Of a stretch of 64,000 nt of DNA, positions 36,635 to 44,259 are shown piece by piece. The stretch lies in NCBI RefSeq assembly GCF_051859565.1, contig NZ_JBHYFK010000008.1, positions 62,001-126,000 of the forward strand, given 5' to 3'. Source of the DNA: Glycocaulis sp051859565 (GTDB taxonomy: Bacteria; Pseudomonadota; Alphaproteobacteria; Caulobacterales; Maricaulaceae). The notes beneath the pieces are model-generated. The model saw nothing but the letters and a program-made list of their open reading frames with translations, did no database searches and was not told where the DNA came from. The stretch's first letter is position 1. Each line of letters opens with the position of its first letter. A program made the position numbers and the translations under genes.

Positions 36635-37924
36635 ATGGCCAATGTAGTCGTCGTCGGCGCCCAGTGGGGTGACGAGGGCAAGGGCAAGATTGTCGACTGG
36701 CTCTCCCTCAGGGCCGATGTGGTGGCACGTTTTCAGGGCGGCCATAATGCCGGTCACACGCTGGTCGTGGACGGGGTCGTCTACAAGCTGTCGCTGATGC
36801 CCTCTGGTGTCGTGCGCGGCAAGCTCTCGCTTCTTGGCAATGGCGTTGTCATCGACCCCTGGGCGTTCCTCGCCGAGGTCGAAAAGGTGCAGGCCCAGGG
36901 CGTCGCCATCACGCCGGACCTTGTAAAGATCGCCGAGACCGCCGCCCTCATCCTGCCCGTCCACCGCGATCTTGATGGCTTCCGCGAGAACCGCGATGAC
37001 GGCATGAAGATCGGCACGACGCGCCGGGGCATTGGCCCTGCCTATGAGGACAAGGTGGGCCGCCGGGCCGTGCGCGTGATTGACCTGGCAGACGAGCAAG
37101 GACTGCGCGCCCGCGTCGCCGACCTTCTGCACCATCACAACGCCATGCGCCGCGGCTATGGCGAGACGGAATATTCTGCAGACGAGCTGGTGGCTGCGCT
37201 TCTGGAGATTGCGCCGAAAATCCTGCCCTATGCCGCGCCGGTCTGGCGGCTGCTGGATGAAGCCATCGCCGAAGACAAGAAAGTGCTCTTCGAGGGCGCG
37301 CAAGGCGCCTTCCTCGATGTGGATCATGGCACTTATCCGTTCGTGACCAGCTCCAACACGGTGGCAGGACAGGCCGCAGCCGGGACGGGCGTTGGCCCCG
37401 GCAAGACCGGCTATGTGCTTGGCATCGTGAAGGCCTACACCACGCGCGTGGGCGAAGGCCCGTTCCCGACCGAGCTGACCGACGAGACCGGCCGCCTGAT
37501 TGGCGAGAAGGGCCATGAGTTTGGCACCGTCACCGCCCGTCAGCGCCGCTGCGGCTGGTTTGACGCGGTGCTGGTGCGCCAGTCTGCCAAGATCAACGGG
37601 CTCAATGGCATCGTGCTGACCAAGCTCGATGTGCTGGACGGGTTTGAAACGCTCAAAGTCTGCACCGGATATGAGCTGGACGGGAAAATCATTGACCGCC
37701 TGCCCGCCTCCACCGCCGAGCAGGCGCGCGTAAAGCCCGTCTATGAGGAGATGGAAGGGTGGAGCGGCTCCACGAAAGGCGCGCGCTCCTGGGCCGATCT
37801 GCCGGCCGAGGCCGTCAAATATGTGCGCCGCATCGAGGAGCTGATCGAAACGCCGGTCGCCATGGTCTCCACCAGCCCGGAGCGCGAGGACGTGATCCTG
37901 ATGCAGGACCCGTTTAGGACATAA
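36635..37924 (+). CDS. purA: Adenylosuccinate synthetase
   Basis: GTP-dependent ligase joining IMP and aspartate, first committed step to AMP. 429 residues, the usual length. Begins MANVVVVGAQWGDEGKGKIVDW with the P-loop-like GDEGKGK; also GHNAGHT, the IGTTRRGIGPAYEDK switch region, FEGAQGAFLDVDHGTYPFVTSSN and TGYELDG regions. GCGGAG at 36621-36626 is 8 bases before the ATG; the frame is open from 36575 but not conserved. Monocistronic in appearance. Confidence 0.97.
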   Translation: MANVVVVGAQWGDEGKGKIVDWLSLRADVVARFQGGHNAGHTLVVDGVVYKLSLMPSGVVRGKLSLLGNGVVIDPWAFLAEVEKVQAQGVAITPDLVKIAETAALILPVHRDLDGFRENRDDGMKIGTTRRGIGPAYEDKVGRRAVRVIDLADEQGLRARVADLLHHHNAMRRGYGETEYSADELVAALLEIAPKILPYAAPVWRLLDEAIAEDKKVLFEGAQGAFLDVDHGTYPFVTSSNTVAGQAAAGTGVGPGKTGYVLGIVKAYTTRVGEGPFPTELTDETGRLIGEKGHEFGTVTARQRRCGWFDAVLVRQSAKINGLNGIVLTKLDVLDGFETLKVCTGYELDGKIIDRLPASTAEQARVKPVYEEMEGWSGSTKGARSWADLPAEAVKYVRRIEELIETPVAMVSTSPEREDVILMQDPFRT

Positions 37925-38104
37925 AGAGCTGGCTATCCACGGTCCGCCACCTGTGAAATCCCGGTCTGCGCAGCAGAACCGGGACCTCAGGCAGGTTTGA
38001 TCGGGGAGACAGCGTTGCCTGCCTCTATCTCAGGTGATCCGGAGCGAGGCCCCGGGTCTCGCGAGAGCTCGCCCGGGGTTTCAGCACCAATTGAGGCGAC
38101 CGCA

Positions 38105-39259
38105 CTACTCCCCCACCCTCTCCAGCCCCGCAACCCGCCTTGCAATGCGGGCATGGCCGTCGAGCTGGCGGGCGGTTTCGTCGGCTGAGGGGTGGGTGTC
38201 GGCCAGATCAAGGTCTGTCGTACCGCCCAGCACCACCGAGCTGCGGCGCGGGAACATGTAGAGTATCCCGCCCTCCCACGCGCTATAGGCGTAATCGAGC
38301 TCCGGCTGGGGCAGGAGCATGGTCAGCTGGCCCGCCATGGGCCGCAGCTCGTCATCGCCGAAGAGATCGCGCGCGCCGAGCCCCGTGCAGTTGACGATCA
38401 CCCGCTCGGAGAGGCGCGCCACATCTGACGGCGTTTCGAAACGCGCTGTCACGATGCGCCCGCCTGCATTCTCAAATTCACCCATCAGGGCGCGCAGATA
38501 AATGTCCGGGTCGATCATCAGAACGTGGTTTTCAACTACGCTTGGATAGCCGAACCAGCGGTCCGGGTCGGTATGACGGATGAGGCCCGGATAGAGATGG
38601 TCGAGCGGCTGCGGCTCGCGCGGGGCATCGGGCGTACGCAAGGAAAAATCATACTGGCGCAGCCAGTAAACCCCGTAGCGCGGATCATCGGCATAGTGCT
38701 GGAAGGCGCGCTGACTGACGCGTGCCGCCGTCATGAAGCGCGCCACAAAAGCCTCGTCCACCGCGTGGCGGCGATAGAGGCTGGACGGTCCCCAGACCGC
38801 GCCTGCGATATTCGAGGTGGTATGTGGCGGCAGCGCGTCCGCATAAATGGTCACGTCCATGCCCCGGCGGCGCAGGAGCAGCGCCGTCGTCAACCCGATC
38901 ACCCCGCAGCCCAGCACGGCGACAGAGCGCTCGGAGGTGGCGGTGAGAAGCGCGCGTTCGGCCTCGGCGGCGGTGCCCCAGCTCATCGTCACGCCCGCGC
39001 CGCCATGGCCGTAGTGGTGAACAAGCGTCTTGCGGCGGTCGAAGCGTTCGGCGCGCACCACATAGCCTGCCTCGCGGAAGGGCCTCAGCCCCACCACCTG
39101 CCGGATGATGCGCCGGGGTGAGATGTCGGCGGGCACGAAGTTGGGCGGTTGGTCCAGCGACGGCGTGCGTGCGCCAGCGCGGCCCGCAGAGACCAGAGGC
39201 GCGGCGGCAAGGCCAAGGCCCGCGCCAGACAGGAGTTTCAGGGCGGAACGGCGGTCCAT
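38105..39259 (-). CDS. Tat-exported DAO-family flavoprotein with apparently permuted domain order
   Basis: FAD-dependent oxidoreductase of 384 residues related to D-amino-acid oxidase. The N-terminus MDRRSALKLLSGAGLGLAAA is a Tat-type signal. Unusually, the segment VGLRPFR (about 56-62) and the DAO signature LVHHYGHGGAGVTMSWGTA (79-97) come before the FAD Rossmann motif VAVLGCGVIGLTTALLL (113-129). In ordinary DAOs the Rossmann motif is at the very N-terminus and GxRPxR plus HNYGHGG close the protein. Here the chain ends at RRVAGLERVGE, just where a normal DAO would go on into GxRPxR. All core pieces are present, so the order is permuted rather than truncated. Substrate may be a D-amino acid, unproven. 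Confidence 0.82.
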   Translation of the reverse strand: MDRRSALKLLSGAGLGLAAAPLVSAGRAGARTPSLDQPPNFVPADISPRRIIRQVVGLRPFREAGYVVRAERFDRRKTLVHHYGHGGAGVTMSWGTAAEAERALLTATSERSVAVLGCGVIGLTTALLLRRRGMDVTIYADALPPHTTSNIAGAVWGPSSLYRRHAVDEAFVARFMTAARVSQRAFQHYADDPRYGVYWLRQYDFSLRTPDAPREPQPLDHLYPGLIRHTDPDRWFGYPSVVENHVLMIDPDIYLRALMGEFENAGGRIVTARFETPSDVARLSERVIVNCTGLGARDLFGDDELRPMAGQLTMLLPQPELDYAYSAWEGGILYMFPRRSSVVLGGTTDLDLADTHPSADETARQLDGHARIARRVAGLERVGE

Positions 39260-39317
39260 GGGCTGGCCTCACGAGGATGTCGAAGGCGCCAAGCCTGCCC
39301 TTAGCCCAGCAAAAAAT

Positions 39318-40400
39318 CTATTCCGCGTTCAGCATCTCCTCGCGGATGCGCACGGCCGTGTCGGGAAAGTCGGTGAACACGCCGTCCACGCCCAGCGCGA
39401 ACAGGGCGCGCAGCTCGTCATCGGTATCGCCGTCTGTGAGCAGGGAGGGGCGGTCATCGCGGTGGGTCCAGGTGTGGACCACCAGACCGAGGGCATGGGC
39501 GCGTTCGAGATAACCGGTGCTGGAGCCGTCAGGATTGAGCAGCAGGCCCTTGTAGGCACCTACAGCGTCCGCGAACCCGGCCACCTGCTCCAGGCTGTAG
39601 CCATTCATGTTCCCGCCTTCCTCATCACCATAGTGCAGCATGGCCAGCGGCAGCGGCGTCAGCGGACGCAAGCGCTCCAGGAAGGGTGCGTCAAAGGACT
39701 GGATGATAACGAGGGAGTCTTCTGTATTGAGGCCGCGTGCCTCCAGCTCTGCAATGAGGATGGGAGCCGGATCAAGCCCCATGGCGGTGTGTTCAGCCGG
39801 CAGCTTGATTTCGGGCTCTACCGGGATTTCGCAGCGGCAGCGCGCCTGCATACCGTCCACCATGTCGAGGAAGTCCCCAAAGGTCATGACCGAGAAGCGG
39901 TCATTATGCTCTTGCGAGCGGTCGGGGAAGACCTGCCGCGCGTTGAGCGATTGCAGCTCCCCGGCGGTGAAGTCCATCACCCACCAGTCATTGCGGCCCA
40001 TCAGTTCGCGGCGGCGGTCGGCAAACTCCTCGCGGGCTTCCACATCGGTGGAAGTGGAGAGATACGGGTCGTGACGCACGATCAGCACGCCGTCGCGCGA
40101 GACCATCAGATCGGGTTCGAGAATGTCCGCGCCTTGCTCATTGGCGAGCTGGAAGGCGGGCAGGGTATGTTCGGGGAAATATCCGCTGGCGCCCCTATGG
40201 GCGATGATGGCGGGCAGCTCGCCTGTCAGTGTGGGGAAAGTGCCGATCTCTGCGGCATCCTCGGCCAGCTGGCCGGAAATTGCATCAGGCGCGCCTTGGG
40301 GCGGGGCCACGTCCCCAGCGGGCGGCTCGTCTGCCGGATTGCACGCGGCCAGCGCTACGAGCAGGGCAGGCAGGAGAAGACTGGTGCGCAGGAATGACAT
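39318..40400 (-). CDS. Glycerophosphodiester phosphodiesterase, lipoprotein
   Basis: Hydrolyses glycerophosphodiesters to glycerol-3-phosphate and an alcohol outside the cytoplasm. 360 residues. Lipobox LLVALAACNP with Cys near residue 20. Catalytic elements of the GDPD TIM barrel: IIAHRGASGYFPEHTLPAF (His-Arg and Glu-His), EPDLMVSRDGVLIVRHDPYL (Glu, Asp, His), PVEPEIKLP and VVHTWTHRDD late in the barrel; it closes with GVDGVFTDFPD. The length with insertions matches periplasmic GlpQ types. ATG 40400 is chosen with GGGGG just upstream; a TTG at 40412 would add four residues. Confidence 0.92.
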   Translation of the reverse strand: MSFLRTSLLLPALLVALAACNPADEPPAGDVAPPQGAPDAISGQLAEDAAEIGTFPTLTGELPAIIAHRGASGYFPEHTLPAFQLANEQGADILEPDLMVSRDGVLIVRHDPYLSTSTDVEAREEFADRRRELMGRNDWWVMDFTAGELQSLNARQVFPDRSQEHNDRFSVMTFGDFLDMVDGMQARCRCEIPVEPEIKLPAEHTAMGLDPAPILIAELEARGLNTEDSLVIIQSFDAPFLERLRPLTPLPLAMLHYGDEEGGNMNGYSLEQVAGFADAVGAYKGLLLNPDGSSTGYLERAHALGLVVHTWTHRDDRPSLLTDGDTDDELRALFALGVDGVFTDFPDTAVRIREEMLNAE

Positions 40401-40556
40401 GATGGCCCCCAAGGCTGGATTCGTTTCGGCCGGGAGGTTAGCCGGTCTGGCCTGCCAGTGGCAGTGACAAATCCATGACGGCCGGGCGGTATGCCAACAC
40501 GAAAAACGCCCACCGTTGCCGATGGGCGTCTTTGCATTCCGGCAAAGCCGAAAGAA

Positions 40557-40940
40557 TTAGTCGCGGCTCTCGATGCCGTGGCCCGAGGTGCGCTCGGCGA
40601 TACGGGCGGACTTACCGCGGCGGTCACGCAGATAGTAGAGCTTGGCGCGGCGCACATGGCCCTTGCGCTTCACTTCGATGCTGTCGATCAGCGGCGAGTA
40701 GAGCGGGAATACGCGCTCGACGCCTTCGCCAAACGAGATCTTGCGCACGGTGAAGCTCTCATTGAGCCCGCCGCCGCTGCGTGCGATGCACACGCCTTCA
40801 AAGCGCTGGACGCGCTCGCGCTCGCCTTCGCGGATGCGCACGCCGACGATCAGCGTGTCACCGGCGGAAAATTCCGGGAGCACTTTCTCGCCAAGAACGC
40901 GCGTGGCTTCTTCCTGCTCGAGCTTCTGAATGAGGTTCAT
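40557..40940 (-). CDS. rplS: 50S ribosomal protein L19
   Basis: Large-subunit ribosomal protein, 127 residues, located at the 30S-50S interface. Conserved MNLIQKLEQEEA start, FSAGDTLIVGVRIREGERERVQRFEGVCIARSGGGL and FPLYSPLIDSIEVKRKGHVRRAKLYYLRD. The ATG at 40940 overlaps the trmD stop (ATGA), so the two are translationally coupled. GGAGAGACGAG precedes it. Last gene of the ffh-rpsP-rimM-trmD-rplS block. The open frame further up to 41087 is the end of trmD in another frame. Confidence 0.97.
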   Translation of the reverse strand: MNLIQKLEQEEATRVLGEKVLPEFSAGDTLIVGVRIREGERERVQRFEGVCIARSGGGLNESFTVRKISFGEGVERVFPLYSPLIDSIEVKRKGHVRRAKLYYLRDRRGKSARIAERTSGHGIESRD

Positions 40941-41641
40941 CTCGTCTCTCCATCCCGCCGCTGATGTCTCGCCCAGAGATCCGGACGGCGGTCCTTCGTT
41001 GCCTGTTCTGCCTGCTCGCGCCGCCATTTGGCGACCTTTCCATGGTCGCCGCCCAGCAGCACTTCGGGGATCTCCCGTCCCTCCCACACCCGCGGGCGGG
41101 TGTATTGGGGATATTCGAGGAGATCACCCTCGAAACTCTCTTCCTCGGTCGAGGCCATCTTGCCCAGTACGCCGGGGATCAGCCGCACGCACGCCTCGAT
41201 GAGGTATTGCGCGGGTATCTCTCCACCGGCAAGGACGGCATCGCCGACGCTTACCTCTTCCATGCCGCGCGCCTCGATGACCCTCTGGTCGAAGCCTTCA
41301 AAGCGCCCGCATACCAAAATCACGCCCGGCCCGTCCGCCCACTCCCTGACTTTTGTCTGGGTGAGCGGCTTGCCGCGCGGTGTGAGGCAGATCAGCGGGC
41401 GCGCCTTACGCTCCACACTGTCTACCGCCTCCGCAATCACATCCGGGCGCAGCACCATTCCAAGGCCGCCGCCAGCGGGGGTGTCGTCAACGGAGGCGTG
41501 CTTATGACGGGAAAATGCGCGGATGTCCACAGTCTCTAGCGCCCATTTGCCCTCTTTGAGCGCAGTGCCGATCAGCGACACGCCAAGCGCGCCGGGAAAG
41601 GCTTCCGGATAGAGGGTGAGAACGGTGGCGGTGAAGGTCAT
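40937..41641 (-). CDS. trmD: tRNA (guanine-37-N1)-methyltransferase
   Basis: SPOUT-class enzyme placing m1G at position 37 of tRNAs for Leu, Pro and Arg. 234 residues, standard. Begins with TVLTLYPEAFPGALGVSLIG; DDTPAGGGLGMVLRPDVI, CGRFEGFDQRV and SVGDAVLAGGEIPA (trefoil-knot SAM site) are typical. Overlaps rplS by 4 bases. In most alphaproteobacteria rimM precedes trmD directly; here two secreted paralogues of unknown function lie between. Confidence 0.97.
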   Translation of the reverse strand: MTFTATVLTLYPEAFPGALGVSLIGTALKEGKWALETVDIRAFSRHKHASVDDTPAGGGLGMVLRPDVIAEAVDSVERKARPLICLTPRGKPLTQTKVREWADGPGVILVCGRFEGFDQRVIEARGMEEVSVGDAVLAGGEIPAQYLIEACVRLIPGVLGKMASTEEESFEGDLLEYPQYTRPRVWEGREIPEVLLGGDHGKVAKWRREQAEQATKDRRPDLWARHQRRDGETR

Positions 41642-41688
41642 GGGAGGGGGTGTATGCGCCAGCAGGCGCTACGGGGCAAGGGGCGGGG

Positions 41689-42330
41689 CTACCCCGTCGC
41701 GCACAAATCAGGCAGCACGTCAGGATCGGGTGGCGGCGCGGGCTGCTCGAGCCGCCTTCCCGGCATTACTATGACCGTGGCGTGGGCTGACACCTGTTCA
41801 TCCAGACAGTACCGGACATCGACAGGCGCGAACCGATAACGTTCTGCGGATACTCGCATGGCGTCTGTGAGCAGACGGATGACGAAGGTGCTGTTGTGAT
41901 TGCTGACGCACTGCACCTCAGGCGCGGGGTCAGCGCCGTCGGCCGCAGGACGCAGAGCGAGCGCACACATCATGTGACGGGCGCGATTTTCAACTGCGCG
42001 GGCAGGGAAGACCGGCACGCCTCTTACAAGGACCTGGCCGAGGGACGGTCTCCACACACCGCCGGCCGCGCGCTCCATCAGCAATGCATCTGCCGTTTCA
42101 TGGACAGCTCGATTGCCGCGGCCGGTGATGCGCTGATGCGGCAAGGGCAAGTCGATCCTGGCAATCGCGGCTTCCGCGGCGGACTGCATGGCGGCCCCAT
42201 CCGCGTGATCAGCCGGACATTCTACGGTGAAGCCGGTTGGTCCCTGATCGTATATATCGCTCCCCAACGCCGTCAGAGCGCAAGTAACAGGCTGGGAAGC
42301 GGTCAGAGCGATTGCCAGTAACAGGATCAT
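41689..42330 (-). CDS. Secreted six-cysteine protein, tandem paralogue A
   Basis: Not recognised. Exported protein of 213 residues with a short signal peptide (MILLLAIALTASQ). Shares with its neighbour the blocks GPTGFTV-CPADH-D-AA-QSAAEA, GVW-P--GQ-LV---PV, a CA---P-A-GADP block, the RFAPV--YC-D block and the terminal DP--LPDLC. Six cysteines are shared, enough for three disulfides. Starts 10 bases past the stop of paralogue B; ATG 42330 begins the hydrophobic leader, while the frame extends upstream without conservation. It ends 47 bases before trmD. Likely a small periplasmic or surface protein. Confidence 0.7.
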   Translation of the reverse strand: MILLLAIALTASQPVTCALTALGSDIYDQGPTGFTVECPADHADGAAMQSAAEAAIARIDLPLPHQRITGRGNRAVHETADALLMERAAGGVWRPSLGQVLVRGVPVFPARAVENRARHMMCALALRPAADGADPAPEVQCVSNHNSTFVIRLLTDAMRVSAERYRFAPVDVRYCLDEQVSAHATVIVMPGRRLEQPAPPPDPDVLPDLCATG

Positions 42331-42340
42331 CGTGGCCCCC

Positions 42341-42982
42341 TTATCGCGGTTCGCACAAATCCGGCAGCAGGGCCGGATCGGGACTGGGCGGTGCTTCTTC
42401 CTGCTCGCCGGTAGCGCGGTCCAGCCGGGTGGCCGAAACCTCGAAGCGTCTGTCCACGCAGTACGAGGCGCCAACAGGCGCAAAGCGCCAGAGTGATGCC
42501 AGTTGCGTCATCGCCGAGACTTGCTGCTGCACGATGGAGTCTGCCACAGGGTTGCTGGCACATGCTGCGCTTGGTTGCGGATCTGCCCCGTTTGCGCCGG
42601 GCGTGAACCCTACCGCGCACAGAATGCTGACTGATCCTCGCGCCGTGGTCCGGCCAGACAGGACCGGTGCTGCCTGAACCAATGACTGACCGGGCGCGGG
42701 CTGCCAAACACCGTTTTCACTCTGCATGGTCATCTGGCGCGCCCCCCCCACCGGGGGGCGCGGGTTTACGCCCTGACGGCGCGGGCGCGGCAGCGGCAGA
42801 TCCATCGCGGCAAGAGAGGCTTCCGCAGCAGACTGGATGGCGGCGGCGTCTTCGTGATCTGCCGGGCAGGCCACGGTGAAGCCTGTGGGGCCACGTTGCT
42901 GGATGTCACGGCCCTGCGGAGCGAGTTCGCACACCACCGGTTCGGATATCAGCGCGAAGGCACTTGCCAGTATCAGGATCAT
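42341..42982 (-). CDS. Secreted six-cysteine protein, tandem paralogue B
   Basis: Same length (213 residues) and architecture as paralogue A: signal peptide MILILASAFALISEP, first Cys right after cleavage (VVCEL), CPADHEDAAAIQSAAEA, a Pro/Arg-rich insert (LPRPRRQGVNPRPP), CAVGFTPGANGADP, CASNP, RFAPVGASYCVD and final LPDLCEPR. Overall similarity is moderate, so the duplication is not recent. A hairpin CTCCTG / CAGGAG (42997-43015) lies in the leader between rimM and this gene. No family can be named. Confidence 0.7.
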   Translation of the reverse strand: MILILASAFALISEPVVCELAPQGRDIQQRGPTGFTVACPADHEDAAAIQSAAEASLAAMDLPLPRPRRQGVNPRPPVGGARQMTMQSENGVWQPAPGQSLVQAAPVLSGRTTARGSVSILCAVGFTPGANGADPQPSAACASNPVADSIVQQQVSAMTQLASLWRFAPVGASYCVDRRFEVSATRLDRATGEQEEAPPSPDPALLPDLCEPR

Positions 42983-43065
42983 TGCGCAGCCCCCATCTCC
43001 TGCAACTTACAGGAGAAGGTTAAGCGGGCAAAAGTCAGAGGCGCAAGCGCAAACAGGGCTGCGCG

Positions 43066-43590
43066 CTAATTCTCCACCCCCTCATCGCCCGCATCGATCG
43101 TTTCGGGCGGGTTGATGACGAGGCGGGATTTGGCAAGCTCCACCACCGGCACCGCCTCGCGGGTGAAGGGGATGAAGAGCGCGCCTTCAGGGGTGGTAAG
43201 CTCGAGTATCTCGCCTGCGCCGAAATCATGCACGGCCTTCACCCGGCCTGCGGGCGCGCCGTCCAGATGTTCGGCCAAAAGGCCGATCAGGTCTGAATAG
43301 TAGAACTCGTCCTCGTCCGGTTCCGGCAGGGCGGAGCGGGGCACGTGAAGGAGCGTGCCCTTCATCGCCATGATCTGCTCGCGCGTGACGGGCTCTTTAA
43401 AGGAGACGATCACGGCTTCACCACCCGATGAGCGGGCGGTTTTCGGCGTCAGGATGTGCTTGCCGTTTTTATCGAGGAACGGGCCGTAGGAGGCGACATT
43501 GGCCGCATCGCCAAAGGCGCGCAGCTTCGCCTCGCCCCTCACCCCATGGGCGCCCACAATGGCGGCAATGACGATGAGGGGGTTGGTCAT
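43066..43590 (-). CDS. rimM: Ribosome maturation factor RimM
   Basis: Binds S19 and helps mature the 30S head. 174 residues. N-terminal IAAIVGAHGVRGEAKLRAFGD is the RimM beta-barrel signature; the C-terminal PRC-barrel-like part has YYSDLIGL, GRVKAVHDFGAGEILEL and PFTREAVPVVEL. Start ATG 43590. It follows rpsP after a repeat-rich spacer of about 160 bases and precedes the tandem cysteine-rich genes. Confidence 0.95.
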   Translation of the reverse strand: MTNPLIVIAAIVGAHGVRGEAKLRAFGDAANVASYGPFLDKNGKHILTPKTARSSGGEAVIVSFKEPVTREQIMAMKGTLLHVPRSALPEPDEDEFYYSDLIGLLAEHLDGAPAGRVKAVHDFGAGEILELTTPEGALFIPFTREAVPVVELAKSRLVINPPETIDAGDEGVEN

Positions 43591-43617
43591 GTTTTGTATG
43601 GCCTCATACCTTTTTCT

Positions 43618-43741
43618 CCCCCCGCTTGCGGGCGGGGTGAGAAGCGAAGCTTCGAACGCCTGAAAGGCCGAGGGGGGGGGAATATTAAAAAGCCCCCCTC
43701 CGCCTGCTTCGAAGGCACCTCCCCCGTAAACGGGGGAGGAA
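43618..43741. repeat. Palindromic intergenic repeat between rimM and rpsP
   Basis: Contains CCCCCGCTTGCGGGCGGGG, a GAAGCTTCGAACGCC stretch and the 9-bp hairpin CTCCCCCGT-AAA-CGGGGGAG (43722-43740 region), with AAAAAG tracts. On the minus strand the last hairpin is near the rpsP stop, so it may also terminate or attenuate rpsP transcripts. The layout resembles the widespread CTCCCCCGTTTACGGGGGAG repeat of alphaproteobacteria. Confidence 0.6.
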
Positions 43742-43748
43742 AAAGCCC

Positions 43749-44231
43749 TTAGGCCTTTTCTTCTTCAGAAGCAGCTTCTTCAGCCGGGGCTTCTTCGGCT
43801 GGAGCCTCGGCGGCAGCTTCCTCGGCAGCCGGCTCTTCAGCAGGCGCTTCTTCAGCCGGGGCGGCCTTGGCTTCGGCTTCAGCGGCCTTTTTGGCTTCTT
43901 CCTTCTCGGCGCGCTCGGCAGCACGCTCCTTGGCGGCCTGGCCCGGCTCGGCTTTCTTCGGGTTATTGCCCGCTTTCCACTCATAGAGGCCTTCAGCGGC
44001 GAGGAAGCGCGCGACGCGGTCGGTCGGCTTGGCGCCTTTCTTGATCCAGGCGGCGGCTTTCTCGGCGTCGAAGGTCACGCGCTCGGCGTGGTCTTTGGGC
44101 AGCATCGGGTTGTAGGAACCGATACGCTCGATGAAGCGGCCATCGCGGGGATCGCGGCTGTCAGCCACGACGATGCGATAGTAGGGGCGTTTCTTGGCGC
44201 CCGCGCGGGCAAGACGGATTTTAACGGCCAT
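43749..44231 (-). CDS. rpsP: 30S ribosomal protein S16 with long acidic tail
   Basis: Small-subunit protein S16. The core (about residues 1-85) is standard: MAVKIRLARAGAKKRPYYRI, DSRDPRDGRFIERIGSYNP, GAKPTDRVARFL. A C-terminal extension of about 70 residues then runs almost only on Ala, Glu, Lys and Pro (repeats of APAEE), giving 160 residues in place of about 80-90. Such tails occur in alphaproteobacteria and look disordered. ATG 44231 is set by the conserved N-terminus. It starts 28 bases past the ffh stop. Confidence 0.96.
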   Translation of the reverse strand: MAVKIRLARAGAKKRPYYRIVVADSRDPRDGRFIERIGSYNPMLPKDHAERVTFDAEKAAAWIKKGAKPTDRVARFLAAEGLYEWKAGNNPKKAEPGQAAKERAAERAEKEEAKKAAEAEAKAAPAEEAPAEEPAAEEAAAEAPAEEAPAEEAASEEEKA

Positions 44232-44259
44232 ATTCGTAGTCCTTTTGGTGTTGAAACGA

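Noticed and set aside
37940..38000. CCCGGT / ACCGGG hairpin after purA as an intrinsic terminator.
   Set aside because: Short stem, 12-base loop and no T-run on either strand.
41028..41641. Plus-strand open frames opposite trmD.
   Set aside because: trmD and rplS are unmistakable on the minus strand; the opposite frames show no conserved sequence or ribosome sites.
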